From Curvibacter microcysteis (GTDB taxonomy: Bacteria > Pseudomonadota > Gammaproteobacteria > Burkholderiales > Burkholderiaceae_C): DNA of 64,000 bases. Numbering within the stretch: the stretch's first letter is position 1; each line of letters opens with the position of its first letter. A model generated the notes under the pieces. It saw only the letters and a program-made list of their open reading frames with translations, was not told where the DNA came from and made no database searches. Positions 50,342 to 59,213 of the stretch are shown one piece after another. Made by a program: the position numbers and the translations under genes. The stretch is taken from assembly GCF_028649455.1 (NCBI RefSeq), contig NZ_JAQSIO010000008.1:62001-126000 (forward strand), read 5' to 3'.

Positions 50342-51538
50342 TCAGGCCAGGGCTTGGCGCAGGGTCTTGGCCAGGGCGGCCACGCCGATGTTGATCTGCT
50401 CCACGCTGGCCGTCACAAAGGACAGGCGCAGGGTGCGCGGGTCACCGCCGTCGGCATAGAAAGGCGCGCCGGGCACGAAGGCCACGTTGTTCTCCACCGC
50501 CAGGGGCAGCAGCTTGACGCTGTCCAGGCCCGCGGGCAGGCGCAGCCACAGGAACATGCCACCCACCGGGCGGTTCCATTCCACGCCCAGGCCGGCGAAC
50601 TCGCGTGTCAGCGCGGCCAGCATGGCTTCGCACTGGGCCTTGTAGAGGGCGCGGATCTTGGGCACGTGGGTGTCCAGGAAGCCGTCCTTGATCACCTCGG
50701 CCACCATGCGCTGGTTGAAGGTGGGGGTGTGCAGGTCGGCCGCTTGCTTGGCCTGCAGCAGCTTGGGGTACAGCGACTTCGGCGCCACCAGGTAGCCCAG
50801 GCGCAGGCCGGGGGCCAGCACCTTGGAGAAGGAGCCCAGGTACAGGGTGTTGTCCGGGGCGCGCGCGGCCAGTGGGGCCGGGGGCGGGGCGTCGAACCAC
50901 AGGTCGCCGTAGGGGTTGTCCTCGATCACCGGCAGGCCGGCGGCCAGGGCGCTCTCGGCCAGGGCCTGGCGGCGGGCGTCGCTCATGGTGCGGCCGGTCG
51001 GGTTCTGGAAGTTGGGCAGCAGGTAGACAAAGCGGGCGCGGTCGGCGGCGCTGCCGTCACCCGCAGCCTGGCGGGCCAGGTCCGCGGGGTCCGGGCCTTC
51101 GGCGTCACAGGCGATGTTGGCCACGCGGGGTTCCATCGGCGTGAAGGCCTGCAGGGCGCCCAGGTAGGTGGGGGTCTCCACCAGGATGCGGCTGCCGCGG
51201 TCGATCAAGATCTTGGCCACCAGGTCCAGGCCTTGCTGGCTGCCGGTGGTGATCAGCACCTGGTCGGGGCTGACGTCCCAGGGCAGTTGCTGGGCGATGA
51301 ACTCGCGCAGCACCGGCAGGCCTTCGCTGGACGCGTATTGCAGCGCCGCGGCGCCGTCTTCGCGCAGCACCTTGGCGCTGGCTTCGGCAAAGGCCTCGAT
51401 GGGGAAGGTCTTGGGCGACGGCAACCCCCCGGCAAAGCTGATGATGCCGGGCTTTTCCGTGACCTTCAGGATCTCACGGATGGCCGACGGGTTCATCTTG
51501 TGGGCGCGTTCAGCCAGCGTCCAGTTGGGGGTGCTCAT
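50342..51538 (-). CDS. Class I/II PLP aminotransferase (2-aminoadipate/LysN-like)
   Basis: Fold-type I aminotransferase of 398 residues. The PLP lysine is K239 in LGSFSKVLAPGLRLGYL; NFQNPTGRTM near 176-185 and EDNPYGDLWF near 203-212 are the cofactor and substrate contacts. The N-terminus (MNPSAIREILKVTEKPGIISFAGGLPSP) is typical of the LysN/aromatic and 2-aminoadipate group. It is translationally coupled to the EamA gene (ATGA overlap) and sits in a run controlled by a MocR protein, itself an aminotransferase homologue. Confidence 0.9.
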   Translation of the reverse strand: MSTPNWTLAERAHKMNPSAIREILKVTEKPGIISFAGGLPSPKTFPIEAFAEASAKVLREDGAAALQYASSEGLPVLREFIAQQLPWDVSPDQVLITTGSQQGLDLVAKILIDRGSRILVETPTYLGALQAFTPMEPRVANIACDAEGPDPADLARQAAGDGSAADRARFVYLLPNFQNPTGRTMSDARRQALAESALAAGLPVIEDNPYGDLWFDAPPPAPLAARAPDNTLYLGSFSKVLAPGLRLGYLVAPKSLYPKLLQAKQAADLHTPTFNQRMVAEVIKDGFLDTHVPKIRALYKAQCEAMLAALTREFAGLGVEWNRPVGGMFLWLRLPAGLDSVKLLPLAVENNVAFVPGAPFYADGGDPRTLRLSFVTASVEQINIGVAALAKTLRQALA

Positions 51539-52500
51539 GAGGCGTTTCCTTTCGAATTCAGGGAGGTCAAACTGGGATTGTCCGTCTTTGCGGGGCTGCC
51601 CACCGGCGCTTTGCGCCCGGCAAACACCGTGGCCACCACGGCGCAGGCAAACAAAACGGTGGGCAGGTCCAGTTGTTCGCCCAGCAAAGGCACGGCAAAC
51701 AGCATGGACAGGAAGGGTTGCAGCAGCTGAACCTGGCTCACGCGCACCGTGCCCCCCAGGGCCAAGCCCCGGTACCAGGCAAAAAAGCCCAGCCACATCG
51801 AGCCCACGGCCACGTAGGCAAAAGCCCCCCAGGCGGACAGGGGCATGGTGCTGGTGGGGCGGCTGTCCCAGGCCAGCGGTGCGCTCAGCGGCAGTCCAAT
51901 CAGCAGGGCCCAGCAGATCACATGTTCGGCCGGCATCTGGCGCGACAGGCGCCCGCCGTAGGCGTAGCCCACCGCGGCGCAGGCCATGGCCAGCAGCAGC
52001 AAGCCGTCGGCCGCCTGCAGTCCCAGGCCGCTGCCGCCCGCGTGGGTCAACGCGAACGTCACCACCAGGGCGCTGCCGACGCCAGCCCAGGCCCAGAACT
52101 GCCAGGACGGGCGCTGCCGGTGCAGCACGGCGCCGACCGCGGCGGTGGCCAGGGGCAGCACGCCCACGATCACGCTGGCGTGCATGGCCTCGACATGGCG
52201 CATGGCGATCGAGGTGAACAGCGGAAAACCAAACACCACGCCCAGCGAGGTCAGCAGCAGCGGCAACCACTGATCGCGCTGCGGCCAGCGCGCCCGGGTG
52301 GCCAGCAGGTACAGCGCCGACAGGCCGGCGGCCACCACGGCGCGCCCCATGGCCAGGAACTGGCCCGACATCAGCGGGGCGTCGGGTTGCCCCACGGCCA
52401 ATCGGGTCATGGGCAGGGTCAGGGCAAAAATGGCCACGCCCAGTGCGCCCAGCCAAAGGCCTCGGCGCAGATCGTTGGCGGTGGTGGTGTGGTGGCTCAC
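51535..52500 (-). CDS. EamA/DMT-family transporter
   Basis: Inner-membrane protein of 321 residues with about ten TM helices and the internal duplication of EamA domains, in the range of the drug/metabolite exporter family. It would export amino acids, amines or related metabolites. The start is GTG 52500, overlapping the LysE-type gene stop (GTGA); its own TGA overlaps the aminotransferase ATG. Both overlaps imply tight coupled expression. Confidence 0.87.
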   Translation of the reverse strand: MSHHTTTANDLRRGLWLGALGVAIFALTLPMTRLAVGQPDAPLMSGQFLAMGRAVVAAGLSALYLLATRARWPQRDQWLPLLLTSLGVVFGFPLFTSIAMRHVEAMHASVIVGVLPLATAAVGAVLHRQRPSWQFWAWAGVGSALVVTFALTHAGGSGLGLQAADGLLLLAMACAAVGYAYGGRLSRQMPAEHVICWALLIGLPLSAPLAWDSRPTSTMPLSAWGAFAYVAVGSMWLGFFAWYRGLALGGTVRVSQVQLLQPFLSMLFAVPLLGEQLDLPTVLFACAVVATVFAGRKAPVGSPAKTDNPSLTSLNSKGNAS

Positions 52501-53102
52501 AGCGCACTCCACAGCAGCCAGACGGCGGTCAGGGCCAAGGCGCTGGCCATGGTGCGGTTGAACACCAGCAGGCGCTGGCCCTGGGCCAGCCAGTGGCGCA
52601 GCAGCGAGCCCACCAGGGCGTAGGCCAGGTTGCTGGTGAAGGCAAAGAAAATCATCACGGGCAGGATGATCAGAAAGCGCTGCAGCGGGTCGGCCTGGCC
52701 CGCCACAAAGGCGGCCACGATGGACAGGGCCAGCATCCAGGCCTTGATGTTGAGGAACTGCAGCAGCACCCCCTTGCCAAAGGTGACGTTCAGGCGCGAG
52801 GCGTCGGCCTGGGTCAGTTGGCGGCTGTTGGCCAGGCGCGCGGCCAGCCACAGCAGGTAGGCCATGCCGGCCAGCAAGATGCCCCAGCGCAACACCGGCG
52901 CGGCCAGGATCAGCGCCCCCGCCCCAGCCGAGCAAAAGGCCAGCAGCAGCGACCAACCCACCGGCACCGCGCAGACAAAGCCCATCGCGCGGCGCAGGCC
53001 AAAGTTGGCTGCCAGCGCTGTGGACAGCGTGGTGTTGGGCCCAGGGGTGAAGCTGCTGGCCGTGGCCAGGATCAGCAGGGCGGAGAGTTCTTGCCAATTC
53101 AT
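52497..53102 (-). CDS. LysE/RhtB-family exporter
   Basis: Six-TM inner-membrane exporter of 201 residues. The family motif SSFTPGPNTTLSTALAANFGLRRAMGF (about 16-42) with the conserved PGPN is plain. It would export amino acids such as lysine, homoserine or threonine. The start at 53102 gives the normal MNWQELSALLILAT N-terminus; the frame is open ten codons further. It heads the five-gene run and is divergent from the MocR gene, across a region with repeated operator half-sites. Confidence 0.9.
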   Translation of the reverse strand: MNWQELSALLILATASSFTPGPNTTLSTALAANFGLRRAMGFVCAVPVGWSLLLAFCSAGAGALILAAPVLRWGILLAGMAYLLWLAARLANSRQLTQADASRLNVTFGKGVLLQFLNIKAWMLALSIVAAFVAGQADPLQRFLIILPVMIFFAFTSNLAYALVGSLLRHWLAQGQRLLVFNRTMASALALTAVWLLWSAL

Positions 53103-53124
53103 GACGGTCACTTTATAGTTTTTA

Positions 53125-53192
53125 ACCAGCACAGAACCAATACAGTTTTCCTGACGTTTTGAAAATCTGTATTGGTAATCCGATCAGCACAG
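53125..53192. promoter_or_regulatory. MocR-type operator: repeated half-sites
   Basis: ACCAGCACAG (53125-53134), ACCAATACAG (53136-53145, 11 bp later), the inverted copy CTGTATTGGT (53167-53176) and ATCAGCACAG (53183-53192). The second and third sites form a perfect 10-bp inverted repeat. All lie between the divergent lysE-like and mocR-like genes. Confidence 0.7.
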
Positions 53193-53246
53193 TTGGCCGC
53201 ACAGCGGCCTGGCGCGGCCCCAGGCCTGCGCTTTGAAAGCCGCCCC

Positions 53247-54683
53247 ATGCTCACCCGCCACGCCACCCAATCCCTCACTGAACAACTGGCCGAGCGCTTT
53301 GCCGAGCGCATCCGCGCCCGCCTGCTGGCGCCCGGCTCGCGCCTGCCTTCGGTGCGCGAATGCGCGCGCCAGCAAGGCGTGAGTGCCTACACCGTGGTGG
53401 CCGCTTACGACCAGCTGCTGGCCCAGGGCCTGGTGGAGGCCCGGCGCCAGCGCGGCTTTTATGTGCGCGACCTGAGCAGCAAAAGCCCGGCCCCACCCGA
53501 GGCCACCCCGCGCAGTGCCGCCGCGGCGGTGCTGGGGGAAAGCCCCTTGCCCTCGGGCTCGCATGTGAACGCGGCAGCCCTGATCCGGGGCATGTTCCAC
53601 CAGGCGTCGAACAAGCCGCAACCGGGCTCGGGTGTGCTGCCGCCCGACTGGCTGGAGACCACCTTCATGCCTGCGGCGGTGCGCAAAGTGACCAGTACAC
53701 GGGCGCTGCAAGACAGTTCGCTGCGCTATGGCGACCCGATGGGCGACGCCGAACTGCGCCGGGTGCTGGCGCAGCGCCTGGCGGCCATCAACATCACGGC
53801 GGTGCCCCAGCAGATCATCACCACCGTGGGGGCCACGCATGCGCTGGACATCGTCAGCCGCACCCTGCTCAAGCCCGGTGACCCGGTGATGGTGGAAGAG
53901 CCCGGCTGGTCGGTTGAGTTCGCGCGGCTCGACGCCCTGGGCATGAAGATCCTGCCCGTGCCGCGCCACGCCGATGGGCCTGACCTGGCGGTCATGCAGC
54001 GCTACTGCGAGGTGCATGCGCCCAAGCTGTTTGTCAGCGTCAGCGTGTTCCACAACCCCACCGGCTACTGCCTGACACCCGGCAGCGCGCACCGGGTCTT
54101 GCAACTGGCCGCCAAGCATGATTTCTATGTGGTCGAAGACGACACCTACGGCCACATCGCGCCCGAACACGCCACCCGCCTGACCGTGCTGGACGGTCTG
54201 CAGCGCAGCATTTATGTGAGTGGTTTTGCCAAGATCCTGGCGCCCAACTGGCGCGTCGGCTTCCTGGCCGCGCCGCCGCGCCTGGTGGAGTCGCTGCTGG
54301 ACACCAAGCTGCTGGCCACGCTGACCACGCCCTCGCTGCTGGAAAAAGCCCTGGCCCTGTGCATCGAGCAAGGCCAGCTGCGCCGCCATGCCGAGCGGGT
54401 GCGCATCCGGCTGGAGGCGGCACGGGTGCGCAGCGTCAAGCTGGCCCAGCAGGCGGGCTGCACCTTTGCGGCCGAGCCGGCGGGCCTGTTTGGCTGGGTC
54501 GACACGGGCGTGGACACCGATGTGCTGGCCCAGCGCATGCTGGACCTGGGCTACCTGCTGGCGCCGGGCGCGCTGTTCCATGCGCGGCGCCAACCCAGCA
54601 CCCTGATGCGCATCAACTTCGCCACCACGCAGGATGCGGCCTTCTGGAAGGTGTTCGCCCAGGTGCTGCGCGACAGCCGTTGA
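53247..54683 (+). CDS. MocR/GabR-family transcriptional regulator
   Basis: Regulator of 478 residues joining an N-terminal GntR winged helix (about 8-75; LPSVRECARQQGVSAYTVVAAYDQLLAQGLVEARRQRGFYV) to a full aminotransferase-like domain. The PLP lysine is K329 in VSGFAKILAPNWRVGFL, and HNPTGY supports cofactor binding. Members sense an amino acid or amine through PLP chemistry. The ATG at 53247 gives the usual short N-terminus. It is divergent from the LysE-EamA-aminotransferase run, which is its likely target. Confidence 0.92.
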   Translation: MLTRHATQSLTEQLAERFAERIRARLLAPGSRLPSVRECARQQGVSAYTVVAAYDQLLAQGLVEARRQRGFYVRDLSSKSPAPPEATPRSAAAAVLGESPLPSGSHVNAAALIRGMFHQASNKPQPGSGVLPPDWLETTFMPAAVRKVTSTRALQDSSLRYGDPMGDAELRRVLAQRLAAINITAVPQQIITTVGATHALDIVSRTLLKPGDPVMVEEPGWSVEFARLDALGMKILPVPRHADGPDLAVMQRYCEVHAPKLFVSVSVFHNPTGYCLTPGSAHRVLQLAAKHDFYVVEDDTYGHIAPEHATRLTVLDGLQRSIYVSGFAKILAPNWRVGFLAAPPRLVESLLDTKLLATLTTPSLLEKALALCIEQGQLRRHAERVRIRLEAARVRSVKLAQQAGCTFAAEPAGLFGWVDTGVDTDVLAQRMLDLGYLLAPGALFHARRQPSTLMRINFATTQDAAFWKVFAQVLRDSR

Positions 54684-54689
54684 GGCCTG

Positions 54690-55940
54690 TCAGGCCGAGG
54701 GCGGCGGGCTGGGCGGGATGCGCTGGCTGCACAGCATGTGCAGCAGGGCGCGGTTGAGTTCTTCGGTGTCAAACTCGTGCGCCTGGCGCAGCGAGCGGAT
54801 GGCCGCCATGTCCCCTTCGCCCAGGGCCCGCGCCAAGTCCAGCGCGGCCACATAGGGGCCGGACTGGGTCACGTTGGCCGCGTAGATGCGGTCGGACAGG
54901 GGCAGGCGGTGCAAGATCGTGCCCAGAGGTTCACCGAGCAACACATCAAGCTGGGAGAACAGGCCGCACAGGTAGACCTCGCGGCGCAGGTCTTCTTCGA
55001 CGCCCGCGTCCAGGATGTGCTCCATCAGGCGCGCCCGCAGCACCATGGCCATGCGCACGGGCTGCAGGTCGGCGTCGGTGCTGGCGTGGGGGAGCTGCCC
55101 GACGATCCATTTCTCCAACTGGGTGTAGCCCATCATCATCAGGCCGTGGCGCAGCGACTCGATGCCGGTGCGCAGGCCGAAGGCGGCGGAGTTGACCAGG
55201 GTCAGGAAGCGGTAGCAGAGCAGGGGCTCCTCGCTGAGGATGTCCTCCAGCGAGTCCATCGACTCGTCGCGCGTGATGGCCCGCACCAAACGCTCCAGCA
55301 CGGCGCGCGAGGGCGGCAGCTCGCGCAGCCGGTGCGCGTAGAGCACGTCCTCGTCGGGCCAGCCCAGTACCGAGCGCGCGTGTTTTTGGTCCAGGCAGTG
55401 GCTGACCAGGGCTGCGCTGGGCAGGTTTTCGTAGCTGTGAGCGGGCTGGATGGGGCTGCGCAAGAACGCAGCGGAGGGCGCGTTGGGAAAGCGCTTTTGG
55501 TGCAGCGCCGCTTGCAGGGCTTCGGCGGCGTCTTCGGGATCCAGGCTGAGCAGACCATGGTGGAAGGGCCGGCGCGGATCGGGCGTGGGCAGCGCGCGCA
55601 GCGGGCCACGCCAGACCAGGGGGGCGCCGCGCTGATGGGCGTCTTGCACCTGTTGGCGCAACTCGGGGAGGGCCAGCCAGTCGCCTGGGACGGTGATCTG
55701 GGGCGCCTCGGCGTCGGCATGCGCGAGCAAGTCGGCCAGCAGCTCTGGGCTGTCACAGCTCAGCAGCAGGGGCGGGGAGTCGGCGTTCCAGAGCTCGCCC
55801 AGGGTGCGCAGCAGGTGTGGCGCGTCGACCCAGCAGGCGGGCTCGGCGGCAACACGCAGTTCGACCCCCGCCAGGTCGCGGCTGCGCCCCCACAAAGGGC
55901 GGTACGCCAGGGTGATGCTGCCCAAGACCGATTGAACCAT
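54690..55940 (-). CDS. HDOD-domain protein, downstream of flgL
   Basis: Signalling protein of 416 residues. The C-terminal half has the HDOD core (LVRAITRDESMDSLEDILSEEPLLCYRFLTLVNSAAFGLRTGIESLRHGLMMMGYTQLEKWIVGQL at about 216-281), a catalytically inactive relative of HD domains. The N-terminal part resembles a degenerate EAL-like fold of the YuxH type with no recognisable catalytic motif. Its start is ten bases after the flgL stop, so it is probably transcribed with the flagellar genes. A role in c-di-GMP or motility control is likely but unproven. Confidence 0.82.
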   Translation of the reverse strand: MVQSVLGSITLAYRPLWGRSRDLAGVELRVAAEPACWVDAPHLLRTLGELWNADSPPLLLSCDSPELLADLLAHADAEAPQITVPGDWLALPELRQQVQDAHQRGAPLVWRGPLRALPTPDPRRPFHHGLLSLDPEDAAEALQAALHQKRFPNAPSAAFLRSPIQPAHSYENLPSAALVSHCLDQKHARSVLGWPDEDVLYAHRLRELPPSRAVLERLVRAITRDESMDSLEDILSEEPLLCYRFLTLVNSAAFGLRTGIESLRHGLMMMGYTQLEKWIVGQLPHASTDADLQPVRMAMVLRARLMEHILDAGVEEDLRREVYLCGLFSQLDVLLGEPLGTILHRLPLSDRIYAANVTQSGPYVAALDLARALGEGDMAAIRSLRQAHEFDTEELNRALLHMLCSQRIPPSPPPSA

Positions 55941-55950
55941 GCGAGGGGTG

Positions 55951-57204
55951 CTACTTCAGGAAGTCAAACAGATTCATGCTCTGGATTTGCGCATAGGACT
56001 TCAGAGCCGCTTGGTAGCCAATGCTCTGATTCTGAAAGTCCGAGATCCCCTGAAGCATATCCAGATCTTCGGCGCGCGATCGGTCGCCTTCCAAACGGAC
56101 GGCGCGGCTTTGCTGGTTGGAGTCGATCACATCAGCGTTGTTCAGGTAGTCGCCGGCCAGGCCACGCGCCGATTGGATCGACACAAAAGCGTAGTCCAGC
56201 GAGCTCAGCGCCGTGGTGACGGCCGCCGTGCGGGCGACGTTGTTGGCGGCCTTGCTGATGTCGTTGATGGCGCTGTCCATGACATCAAAAATCGTGGCCT
56301 TGGGCTTGGCGACGAACACATCGCCTGCCGCTGGCGTGCCGGTGACCGTCATCGACAGGTCGTTGTTGCTGGCGCCGCCGAAGGAGGCGGTGGTGCCCGA
56401 CAGGGTCAGCGAGACCGGCGCGGCCGTGGGGTCGTTCAGGTCGGTCACGTCATAGGTGGTGGCCGAGGTGAACTTGAGCTGGTAGGCGTGGCCTGCCGAG
56501 GCACTCAGGCCCGAGGCGCCGCTGACCGTGACGTTGCTGGCCGTGCCCGTGCCGGTGTTGGCGCTGGCTGCGCCCACATAAAAGGTCCCGGCGCCGGCAC
56601 TGCCCACGCCCGGATTGGCGCTGTTGCCATTGCTGTTGAGGCTGGCAAAGGCGGCACGGCCATCGATGGTGTTGGGGATGGTGACGTCGGTGCCGGTTTG
56701 CTGGCCCGGGATGCCGGTGAAAACCACGCCGCTGCTGACCGTGGCTTCGGAGAAGGGCGCCACGCTGCTGCCCAGGCCACCGAACAGGGCTTGGCCGTTG
56801 GCGTCGGTGGTGTTGGCGTAGCTCAGGATCTGGTTGCGCAGGGTCTTGAGCTGCTGGGTGATGGTGCCCAAGTCGCTGGGGGTGTTGGCGCCGTTGCCGG
56901 CCTGCACCACCAGTTCGCGGAAGGACTGGATCGCGTCGCTGGTCTGGCCGAGCACGGTTTCAGCGTGCGCCATATTGTCTTTTTGCAGCGACAGAGCGCG
57001 CTGCTGGATGGTGACCTGGGCCGAGCGGGTGACAGCGCGCTCGGCCTGGGCGGCGGCGGTCGGGTCGTCGCTGGGCTTGAGCACGCGCTTGCCCGAGGTC
57101 ATGTTGCTTTGCAGCTTGGTCAGCCCGGCCTGGCGCGAGCTGATGTTGTTGATCGCGGTGGCGTAGGCATCGGAGGAGCCGACCCGGGCGAAGAAATTGG
57201 ACAT
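55951..57204 (-). CDS. flgL: Flagellar hook-associated protein 3
   Basis: Hook-filament junction protein of 417 residues. The N-terminal coiled-coil region (ISSRQAGLTKLQSNMTSGKRVLKPSDDPTAAAQAER, about 22-57) and the C-terminal helix ending AALKSYAQIQSMNLFDFLK match flagellin-like FlgL ends. The middle (about 150-330) is a Gly/Ser/Thr/Val-rich variable domain, longer than in E. coli FlgL (317 residues). It is exported by the flagellar type III system. It follows flgK by 23 bases and precedes the HDOD gene. Confidence 0.95.
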   Translation of the reverse strand: MSNFFARVGSSDAYATAINNISSRQAGLTKLQSNMTSGKRVLKPSDDPTAAAQAERAVTRSAQVTIQQRALSLQKDNMAHAETVLGQTSDAIQSFRELVVQAGNGANTPSDLGTITQQLKTLRNQILSYANTTDANGQALFGGLGSSVAPFSEATVSSGVVFTGIPGQQTGTDVTIPNTIDGRAAFASLNSNGNSANPGVGSAGAGTFYVGAASANTGTGTASNVTVSGASGLSASAGHAYQLKFTSATTYDVTDLNDPTAAPVSLTLSGTTASFGGASNNDLSMTVTGTPAAGDVFVAKPKATIFDVMDSAINDISKAANNVARTAAVTTALSSLDYAFVSIQSARGLAGDYLNNADVIDSNQQSRAVRLEGDRSRAEDLDMLQGISDFQNQSIGYQAALKSYAQIQSMNLFDFLK

Positions 57205-57227
57205 GGTGTCTACCTTTCAGGGCCGCT

Positions 57228-59213
57228 TCAGCGCATGGTCTGCAGCAAGGTGTCAAAGATGCTCTGCGCCGTCTGCACGATCTTGGCCGAGGCCTGGTAG
57301 GCCTGTTGGTACTGCAGCAGGTGGGCGGCTTCTTCGTCGAGGTTCACGCCCGACACCGAGGTGCGGGCCGCCTCGGCATTGCTGGCAATCGACGTGGACA
57401 CATCGGCCGCGTACTGGGCGCTTTGCGAGCGCACCCCGATCTGGGCCATCAAGGCGGCGTAGGTGTCAGACAGCGGCGTCTTGTCGTAGGTTGCCTTGGT
57501 GCTGAGGTTGTACAGCGACTTGGCGTTGCCGCCGTCCTTCTTCTGGGTGGCCAGGTCAGCGGTGGTGGTGGGGCGTTGCACCACGATGGAGTCACCCGCC
57601 TTGGGGGTGCCGGTCAGGGTCATGGTCCAGCCTTGGCTGTGGACATCACCGACGGCGGGAATGGGTTGGCCCGGCGTGTAAGTGAAGGGGCCCGCAGGGG
57701 TGATGACGCTGCCCGAGCTGGGGTCGACAAACTGGTACTGGTTGCTCGAGGTGAACTTGATGGCCATGGGCGTGGCCGTTTGGACGCTGGCCAGGTAGCC
57801 CAGTGGGGGGCCACCCGTGGCGGTGGCCGGGTTGGACTGCAGGCTGGCCAGTGTCATCGTGCCGGTGTTCTGGGTCCCGAGCGTGGCCTGTATCGGGTTG
57901 GCCACGGCCAGGGCGGAGGGCGAGGCAATCGCCACCTGAACCTGTTGCGCGGCCTGGTCGTAGGGGCGCAGCAAGAAGGTATCCCCGTTGGCGGGGGTGC
58001 CCGAACCCGCCTGGATGGTCAGGCCATCGACCGTGATGGGCAGGGCCGTGGCCGGGCTGGGCGTGACCACGGTGTTGTCGGACAGGCGGGTCACCGAGCT
58101 GATCACGCCGGCGGCACCAAAGGTCAGTTTGTAGTCCGAGAGTTGCAGCTGGCTGTCATTGGCCACAAAGGCGTTGATGGTGGCCGTCGAGTTGCCGGTG
58201 GCCGCAATGGCGCTGATGCCGATCGGGTTGAACAGGTTGGTGCCCGCGTTGCCGTTGAGGTCCACCCCAGAGACGTGCTGGGTGTTCATTTCATGGGTCA
58301 CGGCCAAGGCCATGCGGCCCAGCAGGTTGCGCGCTTCGGCCAGGTCGGTGTTGTGGAACTTCAGCAAGCCCACCACTTCGCCACCGGTCAGGCTGTTCTC
58401 GTCGATTTCGGTCACCTGCCCACCGGCCTGGGTGATCTGCAGCTTGAGCGTGTTTTGGTCGCCCGGGAAGCCCTTGGGTTGGCTGAAGCTGACGGTGGCC
58501 GATTGGGCGCCCAGCACCAGTGGTTGGTTGGCCAGAAACACGTTCAGCGAGCCGTCGTCCGCTGCCACCGTGGTGGTTTGCACCTTCTGGTTGAGCTGGT
58601 TGAGCATGTTGTCACGCTTGTCCAGCAAGTCGTTGGGCGGCTGGCCCGAGCTCAAGGCAAAGGCAATCTGGGCGTTCAAGGTGGCCAGTTGCTTGGCCAT
58701 GGCGTTGATGACCACTTCGTCATCCCCGAGTTGCAGCTTGGCGTTTTGCTGCAAGTCGCTGAGCTGGTTGCTGGCACTTTTGAAGCGCGAGGCCATTTCC
58801 TGGGTCTGCGTGATGGCCACGGTGCGCGCGGTCAGGTCACTGGGCGCGTTGGCCACGTCGGAGAAGGCGTTGATGGTGTTGTTGATGGCCTGGCCCAGGC
58901 CATTGGTGCCGCCGACGAAGATGTTCTCCATCTGCGCCACCTTCTCGGCCCGGGTCACGTCCAGGGCCTTGATGGAGGCGGTGGCCGTGGCCTGCTTGGC
59001 CAGGAACTGGTCGTAGACGCGCTGCACGGTCGAGACCTCGACCCCTTTGCCGATGTAGCCGCTGCCAGTGAACTCGCCCTGCACGGCGCTCATCACCGCG
59101 GTCTGGCGCGAGTAGCCCGCCGTGTTGACGTTGGAGATGTTGTTGCCCGTGACCTGCAAAGCCACTTGGTTGGACATCAGCGCGCGCGCGCCCAGGTTCA
59201 GCAGGCCGCTCAT
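57228..59213 (-). CDS. flgK: Flagellar hook-associated protein 1
   Basis: Hook-filament adaptor of 661 residues. The N-terminal flagellar rod-type motif (ALMSNQVALQVTGNNISNVNTAGYSRQ, about 12-38) and the C-terminal GVNLDEEAAHLLQYQQAYQASAKIVQTAQSIFDTLL are diagnostic. The start at 59213 overlaps the flgJ stop (ATGA), so the two are coupled. The frame is open five codons further. Its length is above the 547 residues of E. coli FlgK, owing to a larger outer domain. Confidence 0.96.
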   Translation of the reverse strand: MSGLLNLGARALMSNQVALQVTGNNISNVNTAGYSRQTAVMSAVQGEFTGSGYIGKGVEVSTVQRVYDQFLAKQATATASIKALDVTRAEKVAQMENIFVGGTNGLGQAINNTINAFSDVANAPSDLTARTVAITQTQEMASRFKSASNQLSDLQQNAKLQLGDDEVVINAMAKQLATLNAQIAFALSSGQPPNDLLDKRDNMLNQLNQKVQTTTVAADDGSLNVFLANQPLVLGAQSATVSFSQPKGFPGDQNTLKLQITQAGGQVTEIDENSLTGGEVVGLLKFHNTDLAEARNLLGRMALAVTHEMNTQHVSGVDLNGNAGTNLFNPIGISAIAATGNSTATINAFVANDSQLQLSDYKLTFGAAGVISSVTRLSDNTVVTPSPATALPITVDGLTIQAGSGTPANGDTFLLRPYDQAAQQVQVAIASPSALAVANPIQATLGTQNTGTMTLASLQSNPATATGGPPLGYLASVQTATPMAIKFTSSNQYQFVDPSSGSVITPAGPFTYTPGQPIPAVGDVHSQGWTMTLTGTPKAGDSIVVQRPTTTADLATQKKDGGNAKSLYNLSTKATYDKTPLSDTYAALMAQIGVRSQSAQYAADVSTSIASNAEAARTSVSGVNLDEEAAHLLQYQQAYQASAKIVQTAQSIFDTLLQTMR

